This document shows, in pieces, positions 21,363-31,198 of a stretch of 64,000 nucleotides of DNA (positions within the stretch are counted from its first letter, which is position 1; every line of letters starts with the position of its first letter). Position numbers and translations under genes: made by a program. Origin of the DNA: Symsagittifera roscoffensis. Its lineage: Eukaryota; Xenacoelomorpha; Acoela; Convolutidae. The stretch is taken from the NCBI RefSeq assembly GCF_963678635.1, contig NC_087062.1:37040052-37104051 (forward strand). The letters run 5' to 3'. Under the pieces are notes generated by a model. The model was not told the DNA's origin, did not search any database, and worked only from the letters and a program-made list of their open reading frames with translations.

Positions 21363-22960
21363 ATGTCAGAGCTAGCGATCCACACACTATTAGTGGAAAC
21401 TCGAGCAAGGGATCTAGATAGGGAGGTATTTCAAGACCCTGACAGTGATCGCTACCTCATACCAAGTGAAAGAGTCTTTGACAACGCAGCAGATGATCTG
21501 GAAACAATAGCAGTATCGAAACGTTCGATAAGCTTATTGCCGCAAAAAGAGGTAGTCAGGACGGATCTTCAACCGTTCAAACAAGAAACACAACCATTGG
21601 CGAAGATTTGGTGCGTTAAGATGGAAGATGACACGCATCAGCCAGATGAAAGGAATACTCAGATGAGGGTCATGAAGACGTATTTGAAGGCTAGGTACAG
21701 ACTCTCGGACCTACTAAGAGCACAGAGAAATGACCGAATGACGAGCAACCTGAAAAGGTGGATCGAAAATGGAGCTTCGGGCAAAGGCGATCTGGATGAA
21801 GACTGTTTTCGCATTCTGAGACAGTACTTTTGTGCTGAAAGAGGGAAGGTTATATCTGAACGAGGACGGGATCGTGGCTTTCAAGATGTCCGTGTACACA
21901 TAAAGGCGATAGTGTTGCCGCAACTCTATCAAACAGAACTTTTTTTCAGATCACATGATCAGATGGGCCATCAGGGAATCGACAAAGTATACCAGACAAT
22001 TCTGAAACGCTTGAGTGGTCTGGAATGAAAAAGGCATGCGAGAAATGGGTAACAGCATGTCTGTCATGCCAACAGGTCAAGGATCCAAGGAAGTTGCGAT
22101 TTCCCTTGCAGTCGATCTTAACGAAGTGGTACAGATTGATCACCAAAGGATATGCATGACAGACAGTGGTTACAACCAAGTCTTGGTCATGATAGATCAC
22201 TTCAAAAATATGCAGAGGCCGTGCCCTGCATAACTGCCTCAGCAGAAGAGACTTGCGATCACCTAATCAATACGTGGATAGCGAGACATGGTTGTCCGAT
22301 GACATTTCAATCGGATAACGGAACAGTTTTTGTGGGAGAATTTACAAAAGAGCTCATGCGACGTTCGCAGGTGGCTCAAGCACACTCCACGACATACCAT
22401 CTCCAGACGAAAAGCTTAGTGGAAAGGCAAAATAGAACGTTAGTGTCGATGCTGAGGGTATATTGTTTCAGGTACATGACCGATTGGGACAGATATCTTA
22501 CACAGGTGATGGGAGCTTACAACAGCGCGCAACACTCCACCACCGGAGTTAGTCCACACATGATGTTAACTGGACACGAGAAGTCTTTGACTTTGACTTT
22601 TTTTCACCCAGAGTATGAGGGGAAGAAAGCATCACCACAAGTCTACGTAAGGGATGTGATTAGACATGAACAAGAACTAAACGACTTGTGTAGACGCAAC
22701 ACTCAGCAGGCACAGGCAAGGCAGAGGAAAAGATTTGATAAGAAAGCAGCTGGTGCAAAAACTTACTCGGTAGGAGACTACGTATGGGTATTTCAGAACG
22801 TTATACCACCGAAAGGAACGAAGAAGCTCCTAAAAAGTGGAGGGGACCCTTCATGATTACGGAAGTGCATCAGGAGGGACGCTTTAATAGACTGAGTACA
22901 GGTCGAGCCGCTCACTATTAGAACATCAAGCCACACAATCCATTAACAGAGGACTGGTGT
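21363..22960 (+). pseudogene. pol: Gypsy integrase (HHCC finger, DDE core, GPF module)
   Basis: 21,363-22,028 leads to the first half of the zinc finger (HDQMGHQGIDKVYQ). The second half (CLSCQQVKD, about 22,060-22,087) is in another frame. The catalytic core begins with QIDHQRICMTDSG (about 22,133-22,172), changes frame near 22,200, and continues at 22,152-22,856 with FQSDNGTVFVGE (second Asp) and LVERQNRTL (Glu). A GPF module (KWRGPF) is encoded near 22,832-22,850 but shifted out of frame. A TAG follows at about 22,918. No chromodomain was seen. Confidence 0.85.
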
Positions 22961-22972
22961 ATACCTGCAGAC

Positions 22973-23813
22973 ATGGAAGAGGGCGATTATCTGATAATGG
23001 ACCCTTCTTGTGTGGTCAACGAGAAGGGTACCAGGGAAAAGAACGATGGAAATGAGGTCGTAGAGGAAGAAACAAGTCCACCACTGGACCTAGATCCCAA
23101 CGAGGTGATCGAAGCAGATGAAGAAACCTTACCCTACGCAGAGGAGGATTGGCAAGACCCCGAACAAATGGAGGTTCCCAAGAATTAGGAGCCGGATATT
23201 CCGTTTACGATACACACCCGACAGACTGACAGGACAAGACTCACGAAGAATATAATCCTTACGGAGACTACTTCATAGCGGACAGGATAAATCCAGAGAA
23301 GATATTGGAAGAAATAGTGGGTCTAGAAGAAATAAATGTGTCACAGGACATTGACATAGTCGATGATCACGACGAGGAGTGGGTCGATGACCGGTCCAAG
23401 CCCCAGGTAGAATTCGACGACGAGCAACAGCAGTCATATGAACAAGACTTGACGAATCTGCGTGTCTTGGAATGGCTGAACGAAATGACGTCGGACCCAA
23501 AGGAAACCAGTGTCACGATTCAAGATGTAGATCGTGGAAGCATGAAATACGTAAAAACCAAAAGGGATGATCCCTCCTGCGCTTCCCAGGAAGGACGACT
23601 ACTCATTCCGGCTTCCAACCTCGATTTGATATCCGGTATGCGATCGACCGGGACGTCGATAGATATTTTTGTCCGGTGAGTGGGGGTAGAACTTACACAC
23701 ACTGAAAAATTATTCATAAAAAAGTTAAGAATAGCAAGAGAGACAGTTTATCTAGAAGCAGAAACAGGTGAGGACCCTAAGAAACCGGACATAGGGAGAG
23801 TAGTTGAGTCATA
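22973..23813 (+). pseudogene. Acidic C-terminal tail of pol
   Basis: Frames 22,973-23,188 and 23,305-23,679 are very acidic (EEE, DDHDEEWVDD), followed by a short basic/mixed end with the last stop TAA at 23,811-23,813. They lie in the expected place behind the integrase GPF module. There is no recognisable domain. It may be a charged tail of the Pol polyprotein or a separate small ORF. Confidence 0.45.
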
Positions 23814-23972
23814 ATTTAACTTACCAAATGAATACTCAAGTAGCATAACGTTGACAGATAGCGACTTTATACTCACGAATAGAACATGTGCGATAGCGAT
23901 CACAGCAGACATGAGTTTTAAGACAGCGCTAGCAGCGGATTTTAAGAGAGAAATATAAAAACATAGAATTCT

Positions 23973-24611
23973 TTGGAAGCAGAGGCCAGGAATAGGAGGC
24001 GTAGCAGCTTTGCCTCCGGCGGCGTCACGAGTACCGAGAAAATACTTTTGCTTCTTGGTGACAAGGGCGACGGAGAAGCGGCACGTGGACCCGGAAAATC
24101 TAGTCTTGTCCTTGACGAGATTGAGAGAGACTTCCTTGTGGAAAGGACGAGTGAAGGAACTCTCGCTTCCAGTGAACAATCCATGCTCAATACAGACGAA
24201 GATAAAGACATGTGGAAAAAATTGTTTGAAGATTGTAACAAGAAGCAGAGTGAAGAAAAAGAGCGCTTGAGGCGAGAGTACAAGCAGCGATCGGAGCGTC
24301 TGGCGTTAACCACAGCCGTGGAAAAAGTGATACCTACAAGGAATATTCCTCGTGGGCAGTCCCCGATGGAACTTTTGACGCCTCGATAGTTGAGTCAGAC
24401 GATGGAGACGCAACTCCCGGTTACATCCAGTCGAGTGAGAATCCCGGACCCCAGTGACACCCTAGGTGACCCAGTCGTGGAGCAAACGGTGAGAAAATTG
24501 ATAGAAACAGCTGGACGATTGATCGCTAAAAGGAATGCGCCAGGTTCCGGGGTGACTTCACCCTATGGAACAATCGATGACACGGGTAGAGTCAACTCTC
24601 CCAAGAGATGA
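23973..24611 (+). pseudogene. ORF-A segment 1: charged N-terminal region
   Basis: One frame, interrupted only by TAG at 24,387-24,389. It opens with TTG in this copy, so the true start is probably upstream or mutated. It is Ser/Gly-rich at first and then strongly charged (KKQSEEKERLRREYKQRSERL, heptad-like, about residues 88-108). The second half is Pro/Thr-rich. No known domain. The sequence 23,814-23,972 before it has no credible gene. Confidence 0.4.
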
Positions 24612-24691
24612 TGACATGAACGGGAGTTAATGATACAACGTTACCAGAAAAGAGCTCTAAGGTTCCAGAGAGAAGGATACGAGAAGTACCG

Positions 24692-25427
24692 ATGAAGAAA
24701 GTTTCTGACGTGCAGAAGAACAATCAGTTCAAGTATAGCTTCACAGGAGTTCCGGACACTGATTCGCGAGCCTGCTTCAATCGATCCACTTGGAGCCCAG
24801 CAGTAAACCTGCAGCAATCGCCGCTGGGGTCATCACATCTGATACTGGGTGACAGCTTAGTCAGAGAGCTCCAGACTTTGAGGACCTCCTGGATCACTAC
24901 GGTGATGGCCTTTGGAGGTGCAACTATAGCACAGCTATTTCGGATGGTGGAGCTGATGAACCCAGGGAGGATCCCTAATATAATGATCTTAATAGGGACG
25001 AATAACGTATCAAGAGGCTCAGATGAGGCAGAGGCACTATGGGAGTCGATGATGGTGTGCTTATTTACTACTCTCTGGCATAAATTCAAGTGCGCGGTAC
25101 TGACCGTCTGCACCGTACCAATGAGCACAAAAACGTTGACAGCGACAGGAAGAAGACATAATGAAGGAGTCATCAGGTGGAACAACATCCTGAGAAATCT
25201 TGCGAGTCGTAATGCTGGACGGTTGATCCTTATGAACATTGAACACGAGCTGAAAGCTATGGATCAGGTCAGATTAACCACTGATGGGATACACTTTGAT
25301 AGCATTGAAGGACCGAGTCTTCCAGGAGCGATTGGATGAAATGGAAGTCGAGCTCTTTGACACGGGAGTGCTGAAGAAGGAAAAAACTGCTAATGAACCG
25401 ACGATTTCAACCTTTGTGCACCCCTAA
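24692..25427 (+). pseudogene. ORF-A segment 2: SGNH/GDSL hydrolase domain
   Basis: Open for 215 codons (24,692-25,339), then continuing in the next frame to 25,427. All four SGNH blocks are visible. Block I is LILGDSLVREL (Ser55). Block II is FGGAT (Gly75/76). Block III is ILIGTNN (Gly102, Asn104/105). Block V is DGIHFD (Asp198, His201). The family (lipases, esterases, acetylhydrolases) uses this Ser-His-Asp set, so the domain looks catalytically complete apart from frame breaks at its edges. SGNH esterase domains are known in ORF1 of CR1-type non-LTR retrotransposons; a place behind gypsy pol is unexpected. An OSK-type (non-catalytic RNA-binding) relative is possible, but the intact catalytic residues argue against it. 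Confidence 0.7.
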
Positions 25428-26086
25428 ATTGGAAACACGTTTGGGAACGGTCCCAGCCATGACGACCTGTAGGCCGCAGAGCTCTAGCGAGCCGGGGCAA
25501 AGGACATATGCACAAGATCGATTGGGGGAAGCGCCAATGAGAAGAACCATCCATCCTAGGCGAAGATTAGGACCTGTCAACCCGAGACAACCAGCACCTC
25601 TAGATCAGAGACGACGAGCACCAGTCGAGAGGAAGGATGTCCAGACAGGAGCTCTTTTGTGGCCGAGGCCTATACCTTCTCCCTTGTATATGTACAAAGA
25701 GGATCTGATGAAATTGAACCTTCAGACGGTGAGCTTTGCAGCAGATGCCATGAGGATGTTGAATGGAGCGAAATTGTCTGTCAGCGGACTAAACTCAACA
25801 ACAGGCGTGGACTGGTTGATAGCCGCTGTCATAAACTTCAGCTCTACAACCGCCTTTTGCCGATTTAGAGGGACTGCGATCAAACAAAACAATGAGTCCA
25901 GTGAAGGCAAGACCGTTACAAGATGTGAAACTGAACTACGATAAAGGAAATCGAGAGGAAAGGCCCGGAAGACTCTTGACGACCAGGGCACCGATAGGAC
26001 AACACTTAGAAATATTGAGGCAGGTGAAAGCACCCCCAGGACACGTAAAAGAGAGCGTACCCAAAACAATTGAATCAGGAAAGTGA
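25393..26086 (+). pseudogene. ORF-A segment 3: Pro/Arg-rich linker and start of middle domain
   Basis: Frame 25,393-25,944 carries a basic, Pro/Arg-rich linker (RRTIHPRRRLGPVNPRQP at about residues 51-68). A structured part with VDWLIAAVINF follows (about residues 138-148). 25,892-26,086 continues in a shifted frame (KARPLQDVKL...). ORF-B has the counterpart at 63,651-63,400 (VDWLKAHEAHF and YRPLKLL), which sets the order. Function unknown. Confidence 0.45.
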
Positions 26087-27386
26087 TGTTCAGAGATACG
26101 GTGGATTGAAAGTGATCAAGAAAGATGAGACCATCTTTGCTGCGTATGACAAGGCAGAAATGAGAAAGGCAAAGATTATGGTAGTTGCGAGTTCAGACTT
26201 CGTGTACGCCTCCAAATTTCTGTTTTGGCCTGATGTTATAATGTTGCCAGCGGTCAAACTAGATCTAATGCAAAATGTGTCAATGACAATCGGGGTACAA
26301 CGGCAGACAGAAATGGACCCAATCATAATTGTGTTCGCTGGCATCAATGACCATCTACACAGTAGGGGTTTCCTGAGCAGACTCAGAGAGCCTACGACAG
26401 CCGAAGCCGCTGTATGGCCAGCTATAAAGGATATCCTCGAATCAATGGGTGAAAGAAGGTGCCTTTACTAAAAATAACACCGAGAGCCGTGATTGCACTG
26501 TCTCCGGGATATGCACATCTCCTGGATGGACTGAAGTTCGTGTATGCAATGGTGGCTTTGCTCTCGGAAGGGAAATATGATGTAATCATATCTGCCCCAA
26601 ACCGCGGAATAGAGATGGAGAATCTGAGGCCACTCAGGGCTGAGCTACCTGCGGTGTGGTCTGACATCTCGAATGCGATGTAAGGGTTTAAGATTCATTC
26701 ACTACCCATGTTAGTGTTAGACGAAGTGCTGGGGTTGGAACTGTCCAACTTCAGTCGACAACTCAAACTGAAGCTGGGAATTGACGATGACCATCGAGTA
26801 ATCGTAGCGATGTCAAACAATTTATGGTTCCGAGGAATGGAAGTAAAACAAAGAAGAGAGAGAAAGAGAATTCCAAGGAGACCAGAGCTCATTTGGAAGC
26901 GATGGTTTTGAGAACGAAACCAGAGGCTAACCAGTGGCTGCACTGGACCCCTCGGATAGCAGCTTTGGGCACGGATGCTTTCGAGCGAGGCCCAGTGATG
27001 ATCAAGAAGATCCATGCCTACTTAGTGAAAGAGGTAAGCCTGGCCGAAAATGCTGAAGAGAAATCGGACGTTGGTGAACAGAGTATGCCAAGTGACCCTG
27101 GAAACATTCTGGACACAAAATTTGAAGGGAGAAGAAGGCTTTGACCGGACTGACAGCATGTTGGAAGGGCTAGGAGCCGGATGGATCGCGTCCTTCTTGG
27201 CGAAAATATACCCAAAACTCTCTCGATACTTGATAAAAGAATTCCTCCAAGTAGTCGTAGAAGTATCAATCGTTGAATTACTAGCCTTGTTCGTGACGTT
27301 TGGAGCAGAAAACTTCGTGAAAGGACCGGTAGTACTGCTCACCGAAGGAGTTCAGAACTTGCGGTTAGATGGAAGTAAATCAGGAA
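26070..27386 (+). pseudogene. ORF-A segment 4a: middle domain, first duplicate
   Basis: Frames 26,070-26,471, 26,459-26,683, 26,708-26,911 and 26,824-27,433 form one broken unit; TAA at 26,681 is in frame. It contains a strand-loop motif, IVFAGINDHL (about residues 88-97 of the first frame), like SGNH block III (GxND). Next come SAPNR...ENLRPLRAELPAVW and VLDEVLGLELSNFSRQLKL, both conserved with ORF-B (APN..., VLDEVLLLEISSFARQLKF). A Rossmann-like fold, perhaps a second and degenerate SGNH domain, is suggested. No block I serine motif is clear. Confidence 0.5.
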
Positions 27387-28672
27387 TGTCATATCCAAAG
27401 ATACGGCTGGTTGAAGGCGATAAAGAAAGATGAGATCATCTTTGCCGCGTACGAAAAGGCAGAAATGATGAAGGCCAAGATTATGATAGTGGCGAAATCA
27501 GACTTCGTACACATTTCCAAGTCTCTGTTTTGGCCGGATGTTATACTGTTGGCAGCGGTCGATCTGGACCTAAAGCAATCCGTGTCAATGGCGATTGGGG
27601 TACAAAGACAGACAGAGATGAACCCAATCACAATTGTGTTTGCTGGCATCAATGTCCATTTACATAGTGGGGGTTTTCTGAGCAGACTCAGAGAGCCTAC
27701 GACAGCCGAAGCCGCTGTTTAGCCAGCGATAAAAGATTTACTCGAGTCAATGGGTGAAGTAGTGGATACCCTGAAAGAAGGTTCCTTCACCAAAATGACA
27801 CCGAGAGCCGTGTTTGCCCTGTCTCCGGGGTATGCACGTCTCCCGGATGGACTAAAATTCGTGTATGCGATTGTGGCTTTGCTCTCAGAAGGGAATATGA
27901 TGTAATCATATCGGCCCCAAATCGCGAGATAGAGATGGAGAATCTGAGACCGCTCAGGGCCGAACTACCGGCGGTCTGGTCGGATATCTCAAACGCAATG
28001 AGAGGATTCAAGGACCACTCACTACACATGCTAGTGTTGGACGAGGTGCTGGGGTTGGAACTGTCCAACTTCAGTCGACAGCTCAAGTTGAAGCCAGGAA
28101 TAGATGAAGACCATCGAGTAATTGTGGCGATGTCGAATGAGTTATGGTTCAGAGGTATGGACATAATGGACGAAGGAGAGAGAAGAAACAACTCCAAGAA
28201 TACCAGAGCTCATTTGGAAGCAATGGTTTTGAGAACCAAGCCAGAAGCTAACCAGTGGCTACACCTAACTCCTCGAGTAGCGACATTGGGTGCGGATGCT
28301 TTTGAGCAAGGCCCAGTGATGATCAGGAAGATCCATGCCTACCTTGTTAAGGAGGTGAACCTGGCCGAAAATGCCGAAGAGAAGGCAGCCGAGTTTGTAA
28401 ACAGAGTGTGCCAAGTTACCCTGGAAAATTTCTGGACTCAGAATGTGAAGGGAGAAGAAGGCTTTGAACGGACTGACAGCATGTTGGAAGGGCTAGGAGC
28501 CGGATGGATCGCGTCCTTCTTGGCAAAAATATACCCAAAGAATTCCTCCAAGTAGTCGTAGAAGTATCAATCGTTGAATTACTACCCCTAGTCGTGACGT
28601 TTGGAGCAGAGAATTTTGTGAGAGGACCAGCGATACTGCTCACTGATACTGATTAAGCGATACTGATTAATG
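27387..28672 (+). pseudogene. ORF-A segment 4b: middle domain, second duplicate
   Basis: Tandem repeat of the previous 1.3 kb. In this copy GINDHL has become GINVHL, so the aspartate is lost. The piece 27,935-28,555 is a longer uninterrupted frame (206 codons) than the equivalent in the first copy. A TAG at about 27,720 and a frame change at 27,770-27,935 break the start. At about 28,640 the copy ends in a short ACTGATACTGATTAAG repeat and jumps to segment 5, skipping a region present in ORF-B near 61,850-62,070. Confidence 0.55.
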
Positions 28673-29649
28673 TGGAAGCATACAGGAGGTCGGTGCTGCA
28701 CCTGAACCTCATATCAGCAGTGGACGGAAGCGCGCTGAATTGGTGTGAGCAGCGTGTACTTGGAGAGCTTATGAGCGAAGACCTATTGTTTGCAAAGATA
28801 TCGGAGCCAGAGATGACGGTCATCAATTTTGACGATCACTTCCGTGATTGAATGGGAGAAGTGGACAGGGGACACGTTGAAGTTTTCCCTAAACTCTGGA
28901 ATCTAAGACCCTATTACAAAACAAACGTAGAGATCACAAGAATTCCTCGACTAACTGCAGCATATCATAAGGTGAGAGAAGAGACGAAAGGTTGGGGCGA
29001 TTATCAGAAACTGCCGAAGAAAATCCCTGAATTCCCTTTGATAGGAAGAATGTTGCTCGGAGCAGTCTATGCAGTGCAAACTCCTAGGTTGAGAGCTTTT
29101 GAGACTAATGAAATGAGGATGGCGAAATTCTCGGAAAGAATGGACCCGTGTTTTGTGGGCAGAAATGCCGCAGTGCTGCAGTATACGCAATTTGCTTATA
29201 AGGATGAAGCAACGAGAAAACGAATGAGCAATGCAGCGACTCCAAAGCCTGGGAGGTTTGACGAGGAATGGGCGAAACTGGACCTAGCGGCTATGGTGAT
29301 GAGAGGCAAGGAAGAATTACCAGAAGCCTCCCTGATCTTAACGAGTGTGAAACCAGAGTTAACGGTGGGAGGAACGCTACAGACTAGAACCATGCTAGCA
29401 CCCTTTGGCTATGAGGAGGTCAAAGTAGTTCATGGAGAGGAGGAAGATCGGTCAACTGGCAGGCTATTTGTACCGAACTTTCCTGATGGGACAAGTAGTG
29501 AAGAGCAAGGGCCCTCAAATTCAGGAAAGAACCTAGAACGATATGATGGACAAGGAAAAGCCGTCGATCGGAAGAACCTATGCAACAGGATCCCGATCAA
29601 GCTGGGACAGAAGATGATAAGGCTTCGACAGGAGGAGTATCCAGCCTAG
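28673..29649 (+). pseudogene. ORF-A segment 5: conserved unknown domain
   Basis: One frame across TGA 28,849-28,851, open from 28,852 to 29,649. The start reads YRRSVLHLNLISAVDGSALNW; ORF-B has YRNSVLHVSLISVLDGTALNW at about 61,600. PKFWNL-type (here PKLWNLRP) and PEFPLIGRMLLG follow, matching PKFWNLNP and PEFPTVRSMILG in ORF-B. The tail becomes Ser/Gly-rich. No domain I know; the strong match to the diverged copy shows it was under protein-level constraint. Confidence 0.55.
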
Positions 29650-30656
29650 ACTTTGAAAAATTCCTCAGTGATTTTGAAAACGGCGTGGACGCGTTGGAAG
29701 CGACGACTGAGTCGGCCTTTATAGGAACAAACCGGAAATCGCCGGAGAGCGGCCCTCCGAGCAATTCTAAAGATACCGAATAGAAACTCTTGATGGAATC
29801 ACCAAGGAGTAGAAGAATAGAAGGCGCTGCCAAAGTACTTTTCCTGGGAACGTTGCCCGAAGAAGAGTGGGAGGTGCATCATAGAGACCATGAAAATAGT
29901 ACAGGATGCAGAATGGATAGAGTGGCCTTCATGGAAGAGGTTTGGACAGTGGTTGAGAGCTAAGGAACCCAGTCTATTTTGAAACTAGGTCTCAACCGAC
30001 CACTAATGCGAGAAGTCCATGACAAACTCGACGAGTGTGAGGGGAGATTGAGCGGATTGTTGATCGACTCGGTCACTGACGAAAGTGAGGTAAGCTCTCC
30101 TATCAAGATGACGCCGCAAGAACACAAAGGAGAAGTGGTATATCTGTCAAGAACCCGGAAGGGAACAATGCGATCAAAAACAGTTATTGACAAGATTAAT
30201 GAAATGAAGATGAAGATGGGCAGCAACATGACATTGAGGGAGGCGGGAAAGACAAAGTTGGATTCCGAAATCTCAATGAAAGCTGTCAACTCAGCGAAAA
30301 GAAAACGCGTTGAGGAAGCTATGGATTTGGGACAGTGTGATGATCGATTACCTGGCACAGACAGGATATTGACTGATGTAGCAATGGCAGGAATAAAATC
30401 AACCTGTTACAAAACCAAGAGGAGTGACCGCACTCTGACTGGAGCGACGTTAGAAATGGAGATACTCAGCCAATGTGGAGAGAGTGCTATTAAAGATTTT
30501 AAACCGTCTCCCATGAACCACGGAAAGGGAAGCGTCGTAGGACAGCTAGTCCCAGTGGAAAATAACCGACGGACAGTGTCGGAAATTGTATCGATTGATG
30601 AACCCGCCGGTGGATACATGGAGATGTTAGAGTACAGAAATACAGAGGACACTTGA
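29580..30656 (+). pseudogene. ORF-A segment 6: charged, low-conservation linker
   Basis: Frames 29,580-29,783 (acidic, Phe/Asp repeats) and 29,979-30,656 (225 codons, mixed charge, KRKRVEEAMDLG in the middle). The ORF-B counterpart (59,500-61,090) is similarly charged, but I see little residue-level match. It is probably a flexible spacer between the structured blocks. Confidence 0.4.
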
Positions 30657-31198
30657 TGGCTGTGGAAGACAAAAGTGCCATAGAAATTTATTTGGAGATG
30701 ACGATGCAAGGCACCACGCTGAAGCAGAAGGCATACGGGACTCTGGTATTGTCTGAAATGCATGTGGAAACGATCGAGCAGTTGGCGAGCCTTCTATGGA
30801 GAGCGGTAGTGTTGCGATACTTCGAAGAAGAGATGAGAACCATGCCGAAGATACACGCTCTGATAGCTACACCTTATGTGAGAACAGAGCTACAACTGAG
30901 GTTCGCTTGGTGCATTATTGGACTGACTCGCGGGGAATGTGATTCGTAAGAAAGAAAAAGATCGAAAGAGGAGAAGGTATTCCTATTGACGAGTGTGAGA
31001 GATCTGATGACCCAAGAAGGAGCAGCAGTAGCGTGCGCGAAGCGGAGAGACGCTCTCTGTTTCGTTCGATTTATGATAGAGCAGGTTTCAGTGCCAGCAT
31101 TGAGCACTTGTGTCAAGATGCTAAAGGAATGCGATGAACGAACGAAAACCTTGCTCTTGGTAGCACTTTTGGATATATATCAGAGCAAACCAATGTGA
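30653..31198 (+). pseudogene. ORF-A segment 7: helical region before the C-terminal part
   Basis: One frame with a TAA at 30,947-30,949. Reads YFEEEMRTMPKIHALIATPY and ends in ALLDIYQSKPM. ORF-B gives YFEEAMKT...LMANPFVRT and VILNVYQSTG at the same place (59,470-59,080). Mostly helical by composition; function unknown. The 5.9-kb duplication begins inside it, at 31,136. Confidence 0.5.

Larger units (their letters stand above)
14844..23813 (+). mobile_element. Ty3/gypsy-type gag-pol, LTRs not found
   Basis: Continuous retroelement coding region in the canonical Ty3/gypsy order gag - protease - RT - RNase H - integrase. It is disrupted by several frameshifts and by in-frame stops at 15,239 (TGA), 17,251 (TAG), 18,091 (TAA) and 20,545 (TAG). 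I looked for LTRs by comparing 14,400-14,990 with 23.8-24.0 kb and 33.4-35 kb and saw no match, so at least the 5' LTR appears lost. Base composition is clearly richer in G and C than the repeats to the left. A long ORF in the same direction follows after 160 bp. Confidence 0.85.
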
